Shown here piece by piece: positions 50,745 through 61,700 of a DNA stretch of 64,000 bases (within the stretch, counting starts at the first letter, position 1; each line of letters begins with the position of its first letter). A program made the translations under genes and the position numbers. Below the pieces are notes generated by a model that was not told the DNA's origin, did not search any database, and saw only the letters and a list, made by a program, of their open reading frames with translations. This DNA is from Heliocidaris tuberculata (lineage: Eukaryota > Echinodermata > Echinoidea > Camarodonta > Echinometridae): positions 6,183,577-6,247,576 of the forward strand of contig CM046845.1 of NCBI GenBank assembly GCA_025618425.1, given 5' to 3'.

Positions 50745-51018
50745 AGACAGCTTCAATCGAAGACTGGAATTTTTTGGTAGATGACATATTTTTGGTTTGT
50801 ATAGGCAAAGTGTTCCAATTTTTAATGGTTTGCGGCCAGAAACTATGAAGGTACACTTGAGTTCTACAGTGCAAGGGCGTGAATCTGTTGTCATCGTCTC
50901 CTCTTGAACGGGTGGACTTGGTGACATACAGTGGGACATCAACAGCACTTTCATTATGTAATGCTTTATAAAGTGTTGTTAATCGACAATGACGTCTTCT
51001 CAAACCAAGTGGAGTCAA
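50745..51018 (-). pseudogene. 3' end of a second non-LTR retrotransposon ORF2
   Basis: The minus strand reads PLGLRRRHCRLTTLYKALHN, then YLHSFWPQTIKNWNTLP. The L-x-x-R-R-x-x-x-R-L-x-x-L-Y-K-x-x-H and the R-T-x-x-Y-x-x-S-F-x-P-x-T-I-x-x-W-N-x-L-P motifs are typical of Jockey/CR1-like reverse transcriptase ends. Upstream frames are closed. It is a different family from the tail at 57.7-58.0 kb. Confidence 0.8.
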
Positions 51019-51153
51019 TTATTTCTTGGTTTATGGCTTAAAATAATTCTGTAAGTGAGCTCTTTCCAATGATATATATATTTTATGGTAAATATCGGAA
51101 AATGAAAAATTTATGCAAGTCCCTAACGCTGCGACCCCTGGCCCCGCGTCGCT

Positions 51154-51836
51154 TAGCTATACGAGCTCTGTGGCTTATCAATCTGGTACTGGCCACAGAG
51201 CTATACAGCCCATGCCTATACTGTGTGTGGAGGAGGATATCAACCAAAAAATCTAGATCTAAATATCACCATTTCCCACATACTGTGAGCCATGCAAACC
51301 ACCCTCGGAGTTTGCTAAAGGGGTTACCTTCCAGGATCAACTAAGATTGTAAAAATTGAATGAATAACAAAGAAAAAAAGCCACAAAATTGGCAGGTGTG
51401 ATCAGGTTTTTTTACCTTGCACTTGTAACTTGTATATATGGGACTACACATGCAAGGTAAGATTGGTGTAGTCCCATATATACAGGTTACACAGTGTAAC
51501 TTGTATATATGGGACTACACCAATCTTACCTTGCATGTGTAGTCCCATATATACAAGTTACAAGTGCAAGGTCAGTGAAGGTAAAAAAACCTGATCACAC
51601 CTGCCAATTTTGTGGCTTTTTTTCTTTTTTATTCATTCAATTTTTACAATCTTAGTTGATCCTGGAAGGTAACCCCTTTAGCAAACTCCGAGGGTGGTTT
51701 GCATGGCTCACAGTATGTGGGAAATGGTGATATTTAGATCTAGATTTTTTGGTTGATATCCTCCTCCACACACAGTATAGGCATGGGCTGTATAGCTCTG
51801 TGGCCAGTGCCAGATTGATAAGCCACAGAGCTCATA
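51154..51836. repeat. 683-bp near-perfect spacerless palindrome flanked by 15-bp direct repeats
   Basis: Arms of about 330 bases meet at 51493 (GTTACACAGTGTAAC). TGGCCCCGCGTCGCT occurs exactly at 51139-51153 and 51837-51851, outside the arms. The central third repeats GTAGTCCCATATATACA in both orientations. No coding capacity. Confidence 0.9.
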
Positions 51837-52239
51837 TGGCCCCGCGTCGCTGGGAAGGGGTTTGCTCGGAAGGGAATATCGTATTAGACCTAACTCTATG
51901 TTGTCTTTTTAAAATTCCATCAACTTCTTTTCTGTAGGACTTTGAGCATTCATTATGTAAGTTTGACAGATATTCATGTAATATTTTATTTGCTATGTTT
52001 GATTTTGTGAAAAGCGTTAAGAAATAGGATCCACTACCATACTTACGGTAGATCTACTAACATAAATTTCAACTTGTGGGACTGTACTATTAACTCGTGT
52101 TAAAATTCATCTTCAAATAACAGATAACAGAGGCTATTATACTACATCATCACTCACTATGATTGATAACTATCAAAAATACTTGCATGTAATCCAAACT
52201 GAATTCAAATGCAAAAAACTCTGGTCTCGGTATCTCGGT

Positions 52240-52600
52240 ACGGTAGCAGCATGACACGCGGCTCGAACTGCGACTTTCAAGTTGCAAAGATCATATCCGC
52301 TGCTTAGCTTAGCGCGCTGCCGGCCGGCGCCAGCCGGCCCGGCCCCGCGCGCGACTGGGCATGGGGGGGTACTTGGAGTGCGGCCTAGCTAGCCAGGATC
52401 TAGAGATCGAGCGAGAGCTACATAGTACATGCACAAGCGCAAGTGCAAGCGCAAGCGCATGCTAGATCGAGCATGTTGTTGTTTTGCGCATGCAGCATGT
52501 GATCGTGGGCATGGCAAGCTGCATGCTATATATGCTATATATATGCAGCGCATGCATTGTGACCCGACGCAGCGCTGCTTACAATGCATGAACTGATGAT
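52240..52600. other. GC/CpG-rich patch followed by CAAGCG-type repeats
   Basis: The stretch 52300-52360 is dense in CG and GC steps (GGCCGGCGCC and GCGCGCG runs), unlike the AT-rich surroundings. It is followed by short imperfect repeats of CAAGCG/GCATGC type around 52430-52560. It could be part of a promoter for either flanking gene or a repeat; the sequence alone does not decide. Confidence 0.4.
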
Positions 52601-52987
52601 GACGCTGAGCTAGAGAAAAACTTCTTCATACAATACATTACAACAATGTACTTCTACTTTTAAATCTACTCGACCCCCTTTTATCTAACGTAGGGTCTAG
52701 CCTCTAGGTTCGTATATCATGGTGTTTGTACAATTTTCTATTTCATTAATTGCAGTGATGTGTTTAGTCATGTTAGTGTGTGTCTTTGTCATGTTTGTGT
52801 GAACACGGTGAATCAGAAAATCACAGAATATTGGTGCATACACAACTGTAAACTGGAGTCAGTGAGGCACTTCAGTGCAAGTACAAGTGTATTTAATAAG
52901 TTCTTGTGCTTTGAGTTTGACTTGCCCAGTTTGTCAGACTCCACAATAAAATGTGTCAACATGGAGCTTGTTGAATGTTGTAGTTGT

Positions 52988-53282
52988 AAAGCTACGCACC
53001 CCGCAACTAGTGGCAGTGCGACGCATTCAATGCCCCAAACTTTTGGTGTAGACTAACTGAGTAACAAAAATATCATTTACAATAATTGCCAAAAAGAATG
53101 AGTAATTTTCCTTTATTTTGGGTGATATCTTTATTTTTTTTGAAATCGGGGTAACATTCACATCATTCAGCACCAAAATCAAGATTTGCATTCATTTATT
53201 AGTCTACGTGTGCGTAGCTTTACTTAGGACCCTTTCATTTTGTCGAACAAAATTTGACACCGCATCGACATCGACTCGAAAT
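52988..53282. repeat. AAGCTACGCAC-type inverted repeat, copy 1
   Basis: AAAGCTACGCA at the left and TGCGTAGCTTT at the right (53211-53221) enclose ~230 bases; similarity with the copy at 63.3 kb continues to 53282 (TTTGTCGAACAAAATTTGAC). Confidence 0.75.
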
Positions 53283-53354
53283 TTTTTTTTGGGGGGGGGG
53301 TGGTTGGTGACAATTTTTTTTTCCAAGCAAAAAAAAAGCAAAAAACCCCCAAAA

Positions 53355-53504
53355 CTTTTAACCTTTTGGCGGGAGGTTTTTTGGAAAGCGGGAAATTACA
53401 TGCTTGGCGGGAGAGCAGAAGGAAGGTCACTGGTTGAACGGCGGGAGAATGAACGCTGTGGCGTGAGACTCCCACTAATAGCGGGAGAGTTGACAACCCT
53501 GATC
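53355..53504. mobile_element. Fragment of the CAGGGCTGTCAACT hAT-like family
   Basis: The segment with GGCGGGAGAGCAGAAGGAAGG, GGCGTGAGACTCCC and a terminal GAGAGTTGACAACCCTG matches the right part of the element at 41.3-41.7 kb. The left end is not found. Confidence 0.7.
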
Positions 53505-54648
53505 AGTTAAATCTACAGGGATATTTGGAGCTCACTGAGATGCCAAGGTCAGACTCAGAGACCAGTTAATGTTAGATTTAGGAGTGAGATTTTCCGTGCA
53601 TCAGCACGGTGAAGGCGAGGGAGCGAATCGACTGTGGTCCGAACAGGAGGAGGGTGTGGGAAGGGGGTGTCCCCCCTCCCACGGTAGGGAGCTTTAACAT
53701 TTTTAAGCTTGCGATCTGCGATATAAGTGACTATTTTAGCTTATTCTTGAAGGAGAATGAAACCCTGGGAAAAAAAATCAATTTTAATGAAAAGAGAGGA
53801 TAGAAAGAAGCAATTTAAAAAAAGTTCCATCAAATTTATCACAGACTCTGTGTATGCACTTTTTTTGTTTTGTTTTTTGTACATGATATTGCTTCCAGTA
53901 TTAAGCACTTGATTCAATCCTCATACAGGGTCGAGATGACCCAAATTTTGCTTGACCGACACATTTGGCCAAGGAGCAGTTGTTTCTTGCACAATACCTT
54001 GTGTCATTAGTGCATACTTTTCCCTTGATGGCCAGATAGCAGTCTTTGTAGTGCATACTCAAAACATACATGCAAGCACTTGTTTCACAGTGCAGTCATC
54101 CTCTGATTCCCTAATCAGACTTTGCAGGACATAATGTTTTGCAACTTCATACTGTCTGGGAAGAGGACTTCTTCTCTCATTGATTTCGTGGAATCAGATT
54201 TCCATTGTACAAAGCAACCATGCATACATGTGCAGGTAGTATTGGTGCAACTCTTGTCCAGGAGACTTTGATTACAGCTCTCTCATGAGAGGAGTAGTCA
54301 CTAGTATGTGAGTGAGCCCTAGGGCTCCACTGCAGATTCTGTCCCTTGCTGATCTTTCAGGAGCTTGTTTTCATTGCTGATGTTTGTCAAAGAATTGGAG
54401 CAGTTCTTGTAAAAGATAGATGGCACCTACATTATTTGTATAAAGGGTTTCAGTGGAATGACACGTTTTCTTTATTATTATAGAAACCTGCAATTTTTTT
54501 TTAACTGTGCAGGTTGCCGCTTTCCTTGCGTGGTCTCTCTTTTTCCAGTCTCTAAGAATACGAATCAGAACCACTCTCTTTTTTTTGATAACCCTCTCAC
54601 ACTTGTATCACCAACAGCACTCTGCACAAACACCATTTTCCTCACTCT

Positions 54649-54900
54649 CTAATACACTCTCCTGCTTGGTCGGCCAGGCTTACTACAAAGTGCATGCCAC
54701 AGAAAAAAATTATGGATAACTGACAGTGATTCTTCAGTGTAATGATCTAACCTGTCCCATAAATCTGATACATTAGGTATAACTGATCTCTGGTAATCAA
54801 ATAATTCATTAAATTTCTTTGGAACCATGTGCCTGTCACTCATGGTGTTCGTGATCTTGGCGAATACGCTGTCTTCTGATAGATCTTTGTCATTACAGAT
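54649..54900 (-). pseudogene. Possible coding remnant of unknown origin abutting a hAT-like insertion
   Basis: An open minus-strand stretch reads ICNDKDLSEDSVFAKITNTM, then KKFNELFDYQRSVIPNVSDL and WDRLDHYTEESLSVIHNFFL, ending in a stop at 54649. It has protein-like composition but no family I recognise. Its upstream part is broken by the element starting at 54901. The bases beyond the far end of that element (from 57082) continue the frame for only nine codons before a stop, so it is probably a relic. Confidence 0.35.
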
Positions 54901-56968
54901 CAGGGTTCTTGCTAATTTTTCTGATAGCAGGTAATTTATCATTCACAGGCGGTTACTCCAAAAAAGCAACAGGGGTCTGGGGGCAGTGAAGCCCCCAGTG
55001 GGGTCCAGGGGCAGCGCCCCTAGCTTTTGCAAGAATTGATAAGGTAAAATCGTCCATTCTTCCAATCTTCCAGACCCTACATGTACAAGGAAATTACTTC
55101 TTTTGTATAAAGAACAAGGCAACACTAAACAGGTTTAAAATGCCAGCTCAGATGACATTGGTGTTATTTTATTTAAAATCCATGTTGTTCAGAAAGTGAA
55201 TGCATGATTTTTTTTTATATCTGCAGCTATTCTTGATATCCTACAGTCATATGATTTGCACAAGTGAATGAACACAATGAACTCTCATGATTATGATCAA
55301 ATTTACCACACTGCAGCGTTACAAAAAGGCTAGGATTACCGTAAATAACGTATAAACCGCTGTCGTTAAATTAAACGCACCCCCAACTTTCGACCCCCTG
55401 AGCAAAAAAATAAATAAAAAAATCATGATAAATTCAAGTCATGTTCTTATCAAAACGGCAAAATCTAGAGGCAAAAGCATAAAGAAATGATTTAGAAAAG
55501 TGTAAAACAAAATTGTACTTTAATTGGTTGTTTCCTGTTTTTTAACTCATTTTCAAAGTCGGGGAACTCTTCGAATCTGAGTCGTTGACCAAAATAAGGC
55601 TTGCTCCAAAGACGTGACAAGCCCTTATCAAAGTACAGATACGGTACATTCGTGATCATATCTTAATCACTATCAAAGTGAAAGAAAACATCACAAAACA
55701 CACATTAACAATACAGATAAAGGCAAACTGATACCTTGCTTAAGAAAATATTTCTAGATAAATCCAAGAACTATCACAGAAGTTTCATGTTTGAAGAGCT
55801 ATGGTGCAAGGTTTTTCAACAAAATAATCGATCCCAAAACATTTGAAGTTTCCCTCATTTCATACCCATGCAGAGGTAGGTTTGCTCCCCTGCTCCAGCG
55901 GCCCAGCAAGTTTGCAAGTTCTGCTAAAATGAGAGAAACGTCTCTGCACATAGCTATTGCATAAATTAATTTGCATACTAGCTCAACCAATGCGCATTGG
56001 TTGAGCTAGTATGCAAATTAATTTATGCAGAAGCCATGTGCAGAGACTATTCTCTCATTTTAGCAGAATGTGCAAACTCTCTGGGCCGCTGGAGCAGGGG
56101 GAGCGAACCTATGGAGCGAACCTACCTCTGCATGGGTATGAAATGGGGGAAACTTCATACGTTTTGGGATCGATTATTTTGTTGAAAAACCTTGCGCCAT
56201 AATCTCTTCAAACATGAAACTTCTGTGATAGTTCTTGGATTTAGCTAGGAATATTTTCTAAAGCAAGGTATCAGTTTGCCTTTATCTGTATTGTTATTGT
56301 GTGTTTTGTGATGTTTTCTTTCATTTTGATGGTGATTAATAATACGATCACAAATCTTTACTTTGACAAGCGTTACGTCTCGAAGCCTTGCTTGGTCCAG
56401 TGATAACTCCTTGCTTGGTCAATGGACTTGAATTTTGGGTAGCCCTCATTGAGAGTAAAGCTGCCACCGTGGTTTAATTGTGCCGGGTTTGTGTCACGGC
56501 ATGAACCTGTTTGTGGGTTGTATGTATACGCAAGTTAGGCTTTTGATTTTAACATCAAAATTAATTTGTAAAAATATGTCGTAGCATTTAGACTTACAAA
56601 ACAGTAAATGAATTCTCTTTGATCATATAAACAGGACCTTAGCCCCCTAGATTATTGTCAGTTTTGGTGATATATGACTCTTCATTTGTTTTGGGCTTTT
56701 TTAAGCCCAGCATCGTGTATTACCCGCAACCCCGACTTATGCTTATTCCGCACGCGCGCTAGCGCACTAGCCCTCGTACTCGTCGAGTCAGTTTAGTTTT
56801 GTTTCTTCTTGCTTTCTCGATCTCTCGCTCATTGGCTGTGTTTAGAGCTGTTTCTTCCCGTTTCTTTACGACCGCTTTCACAACACCGCTGTGAAGCTTG
56901 TGTAAACTGAAATTTGAGATAGCGACTTGTTGAGTTGAATCGAGACTGATTTTATATAATATATACGG

Positions 56969-57000
<32 letters not shown>

Positions 57001-57081
57001 TTTTTGTGAGGCCACAGCCGGTTACGATCGGCGTTACAGCCGGAAAAAATAGCCGGTTACCGGCTATTAACAAGAACCCTG
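54901..57081. mobile_element. 2.2-kb hAT-like element with 6-bp target duplication
   Basis: The ends CAGGGTTCTTGCTAAT and ATTAACAAGAACCCTG are inverted, and ACAGAT lies directly outside both (54895-54900, 57082-57087). It contains a large palindrome (55585-56400) and a poly-T tract. No transposase frame is visible. The duplication is 6 bp rather than the usual 8. Confidence 0.75.
55585..56400. repeat. ~0.8-kb palindrome inside the hAT-like element
   Basis: Two arms of about 400 bases meet with almost no spacer at 55990 (CAACCAATGCGCATTGGTTG). Inner parts are nearly identical; outer parts are more diverged and contain small indels. Similar short ORFs on both strands here are a consequence of the symmetry. 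Confidence 0.85.
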
Positions 57082-57702
57082 ACAGATGTCATTGACAACA
57101 TTTTTAAATGTTCAAGGACAGTGTGTGAAGACCCATCCCCTGTGCCCCCCATCCCAAGCGTGAGACATTGGTCACAGACACAAAAGATCCAAAGTGGTGA
57201 TCATTTTTCAATTACAGTGGATTATAGTGTAATGCTGTTACTACTTTTAGATTGCATCGACCAGCTCAGCTTGGTACCAAGTGGGCCTCCACACTTAAAT
57301 TATTTGCCAAGCACCTGCCAGGTAATGTACGGGCATCAGTGTTAGCTAGCCCATCAAATCCTGTGCTTACCGCATTAGTTTCTTTCCAACACTATGGTCC
57401 AACACCAGCTGTTTGTAGACACTCCTCATAAGAGGGGTATTTGGCTATTTGCCCCCCTTTTTCTTTCAGATTTCCTTGGATTCTTATACAAATAAATGAA
57501 GTAATAGTATCACATGTATTCATTAGGTATATCATGATTACTAGTACTTGATTTCTATTTTGATTTGCTTACTGGAATCCGATGATGCTTGAACATATAA
57601 GACAGTGCCTGTTCATCGTTTAGTGGATTGTCAGCTGTTTGCTTTCCTTCAATATCTTTGGTGCATGATACCTGCTGTGCTTAGCATATTGTTTTCAATA
57701 TA

Positions 57703-58046
57703 TACGGAAGAGGTTTGTCTACAAAGGCATTATTTTTCCAGTATTTATCTAGCCTTGTCTTGAAAGAGTTGACTGAAGGTGCTGTCACAACTTCCTCTGG
57801 AAGGCTTTTCCATTCATTTATTATCCAATTGGAAAAGAAGTGTTTCCTTATTTCCAATCAAGCATAATATTTCCTTATTTTCAGGAAATTTCCTCTTGTC
57901 CCTTCTTTTCTGGATAGTTGCAAGAGGGGGACTTCTGTGTCAAACAAATCGTTCATATACCTTAAGGCTAAGACATCAATCTTGTTGCCCCTTCTTCTTT
58001 TGTGGACAAGTGTAGGGAGCTTCAAGTGTTTTCGTCTACTTTGATA
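57703..58046 (-). pseudogene. 3' end of a non-LTR retrotransposon ORF2 (reverse transcriptase C-terminus)
   Basis: The minus strand reads SRRKHLKLPTLVHKRRRGNK, RYMNDLFDTE, later HFFSNWIINEWKSLPEEVVT and APSVNSFKTRLDKYW. This is the classic C-terminal tail of LINE reverse transcriptases, with R-R-R-G, a W-x-S-L-P-E-E-V-V motif and S-V-N-x-F-K-x-R-L-D. One in-frame TGA is present, so it is a dead copy; only the tail remains. Clade (RTE, CR1 or Jockey-like) is not decided. Confidence 0.85.
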
Positions 58047-58329
58047 GGTCAGATTTTGTATGCTTGGTTACAACATCAATTGGTCTGTTGTACTCGAGGC
58101 AGAACCTGACTCAATGCTTTCATCTGTTTGCATGGAAGCATCATGCATTCTTATTTCCCCACACCCTCACTATCATCACTTACCACTTGCCCTATTTCAG
58201 ATTCAGCATCATAAGCATGACATTTGGCCAAGGAAATTGGTTATGCACTTTCGACTTGCCTAATATGGTGCAGAATGTATCAAATGAGGTCTCCCAAGTG
58301 CCAGCAGTCTCCCAGTATCAAAATTGAGG

Positions 58330-58362
58330 AACACACAGACACAGACACAGACACACACACTT
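58330..58362. repeat. (CA)n/(ACAG)n microsatellite
   Basis: ACACAGACACAGACACAGAC followed by ACACAC, about 30 bases. Confidence 0.85.
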
Positions 58363-58510
58363 AAAAAGAATAGTCACATCATATATAAATGTACTAATAC
58401 ATTTATTTCTGACTTGTTCCTTGACAATTAAACATTTAGCAAAATCAAAGTTATTCGGAAAAATTGTATTTCTAGATTTCAGCTTCAGAAACTTTACTGT
58501 TCGCTTTCAG

Positions 58511-58776
58511 AATGGAGTGTGGAGACGAGATTCCAACCATGATAGAAATAAAGCAGGAGGTGGATGAAGAGCCTGAATCATCAGTGACAGGAGGTTACCA
58601 GGTCTTCTTCATAAAGCAAGAAGTCGAGGAAGAAGATTTTAGGCAAGGCGGTGTGGAAGAGGATTCAAGGCAAGATGGCGTTGAAGAGGATTCAAGGCAA
58701 GATGGCGTTGAAGAGGATTCAGCACAAGATGATGAAGTTGACATGCAGATAACAACAGGATCATCATCTGAGTCAG
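58511..58776 (+). CDS. Acidic-protein gene, exon 1 with ATG at 58512
   Basis: The exon follows a pyrimidine-rich acceptor (TTCGCTTTCAG); the ATG is one base inside it, so a 5' UTR exon probably lies upstream. It encodes MECGDEIPTMIEIKQEVDEE, then FFIKQEVEEEDF, then three tandem copies of a 9-residue unit like RQDGVEEDS (27-bp DNA repeat, 58634-58719). It ends SSSES plus one base at CAG/GTAATG. Confidence 0.65.
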
Positions 58777-61700
58777 GTAATGCAAATTATTGATACTGGT
58801 ACATGTACATGTAGATTTAAGTACGAAAGTTCCTTAGAGTTTAGAAGGCATTCTGATTTGGAAGAGGATTCGAGGCATGATGAAGAAGTCAAGATGCTGG
58901 TGACAACAGAATCATATGAGTCAGGTAATGCAAATTACTGATATTGGTTGATTAAAATGTGAAAGTTCCAGTGGACATATTCTGCTAAAATTTCAACCCG
59001 ACCCTGAGGTCTAAAGGCAAGTTTTCACAAAGAAAGTCCGACCGAGGTCTCAGATTTTCTTTTGTTAAACATAAATGAGACCAGGCGTTGGGTTTAACTG
59101 AACTAGAAGTAGAATACAACTGATGAGTTTAGCATTCCTTCAAAATGAAGTCTAGAAACATAGAGATGCTGTAATCCAGGCTTCTCAGCAGGACTTTGTG
59201 TACCTATGGTCCAAATTGAGTGAAATATTGTCTTGCTACATCCCAAGAACAGTTTGGAGGACCAGAACACTTTTACTTGTTTAAAGTGTGCATTGACAAA
59301 TTTATTACCCTTGTTAGTTTCCTTGTTAGAGAATTTGCCCTAGGTATTTAAAAAAAGAAATCTCCAGGCCTTTGATTAGCACCAGGGGTGTTATGCAGTT
59401 GGGAGAACCATTCTAATACTGGTAGATGGAAGTGTGGAAGTTCATGTAAATTTCTAATTCCTGGAAACCCAAGTCTAGAAATTTTTCAGATGTTATGACC
59501 TAATTGCGCAACAATTTACACAACAAGGTTATAACACATTAGTATTTCAGAAGATGACAAGTTACTCAGTCTAGAAATTGGGATGAACAATATTTTGAAT
59601 CTTAGAAAAAAAAAAATAAATAGTCGAGATAAATGTGAGAATAATGTTATGGATTTTGTAGGAATGAAATTTCTACTTTATTTTTTGCTTTCATTATTGT
59701 TATTGGGCGTATAGGTTTATCAATATGCCAAATTCAGGATTTTTTTATTTATAAAAGAAAATAAATGAAAATAGAAAATATATTTTGTATAGGTAGTACC
59801 TTCAATATTATGAATTATGAAATTGCTCTTTATCCTCAGTTGGAAATGTCCCCTTTGAGAACAGAGATAGCGATCTGGGTTGGCAACTTTCAGGAGAAGA
59901 TGGAGAACAGGATGAAAGGGAAGAACAGAGTGAGATGGAAGGTATGAAATATGCTTCTGTGGCTGATTACTGTTTGGAATTGAAAAAGAGTGTGAGAAAA
60001 GTGTGAGAAAATATGTGAGAAAAGTCTCTTTCATGTTTCATGTTCTACCAAACTTAATTTGCTCTCTAAGCACATCTTAAAGGATACCAATCACCAAAAA
60101 TAATTTTGCTCTGTATGTTAGAGGTTTCATGACATTATACTATATTCCAAATATTAATTCTGTAAAGAGATATTGCAATTTCAAGTACACTCTATAAGCG
60201 TAAAAGCAACTCGTGAGTAGACTACTTGACGCACCCGTACGCGCTTGCCAAGGTAAAGGCTCGCGCGGAACCAAACTCTGAGTTCTGTTCTGCGCGAACA
60301 TTTTCATGTTATCCTTTATTTCCTTCATACTCATTAACTGTTGACCTATAGAATACCAGACAAAGGTCTTTGGGGTTGATTTTACATGTATACTTCCTAG
60401 CTGTACAAAAATTATTTTTTTCAGGTGATTGGTACACTTTAATTTGCTCTCTAAGCACATCATAACTACATGTGTGTGTGTTTTCTTATTTGATATTGAT
60501 ATTCAATAGTTTCTCCTTCTCTACAACATACAAATTAAAAATAGTTTTTATTACAAGTTAACCCATTTTCTACAGGCACTAGGTGTCTCTTGTATTAAGC
60601 CTATGGAAATTAGAGAATTATGTAGTCCATGGGTTAAGGTGTTTAGAATGTTGCTTTACAATTACAGCCTAACCTCTTTGATTTCAACTCTCAATATCAT
60701 TGACTATTTTCAAGAAAATTTCTCTTAAAAGAGAATTTAAGAGGTCAAATAGATTTTTAGACAAATCTGAATTATTTAATTTGAATGTGGAATAGGTCTA
60801 CAAGATATCCACGACATTGCTCTTCCCGAAATTTAAGAGTAAGAATGTTGACATGGGATTATACAGTTTATGTTTATTTGTGTTGACAGTGAGTCCCACA
60901 TTACTGTTTCACTTTTTCCAATGGTGTGCATTTTTCATTGGTTGACTTTACTGAAACAGGCTTGTCATGAAGCCAATTAGTCACACACAACACTGAAAAA
61001 TCGAGTACTGGAAAATTGTCTCATTGTTGCATTCAGTCACATAGACTTTGAAATTGCAATAGGATTAATACTTATGTAGCCTGGAAGGAAGCGAAAGTTT
61101 TGATGTGTTTGGAGGTCCATTTTCCACCTCCTCGTGAATCAAGAGATTTCCTTGTGATGTTTCACACAATTTGTAATGAAGGGGAGATCCATTGTTGATT
61201 AGCAGCAAGTTGATAATGAATGAAGGCAGAACAGTCAGTAAATCAGTGATGAAAGTGTGAAGTAGAAATTGGATGAATGATAAGTAGTTTATGAATTTTT
61301 GAAAGAGGAAATCACTAGCAGGTGTATTGGAATCTCACTTTGCGGAATTGGTTAAATGACTGTAATGTAATGTTGGACAACTCTTCATGTGTGTTTGTAT
61401 GCAAAATAATTGGAAATGTTGTTTATCTTAACATGGCTGATCAGACATTTTCATTTATCAGAGGATATAGAATAGCATTCTACCCATAATATTGTCTGTT
61501 GAGATCCAGAAGGGCATTAACTTTAACGCAGTGTTTAATGCCCTTCTGGCTCTCAACAGATTATATGTCTTACACTTAGCTCATAGAAAAATGTAATTTA
61601 GGAAGCTTTGAGACAAGGGGTAATCTCTTAAATTTTACTTGTCAAAACAAATGGAAAGTTGTCCTAAGTCCATCATAGTACAGTCACATGACAAGTTCAT

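Larger units (their letters stand above)
48828..58510. other. Intergenic region between UTP4 and the plus-strand gene
   Basis: The two genes are arranged head to head (UTP4 minus, acidic gene plus), so their promoters should lie in this 9.7-kb stretch. It is mostly repeats: a telomere-like MITE, three retrotransposon tails, a 683-bp palindrome, a GC-rich patch near 52.3 kb and a 2.2-kb hAT-like element. No TATA box or initiator could be fixed by eye. Confidence 0.6.

Noticed and set aside
55799..56202. Matching 62-63-residue ORFs on opposite strands (MVELVCKLIYA..)
   Set aside because: They arise from the two arms of one palindrome; they do not resemble a protein family.
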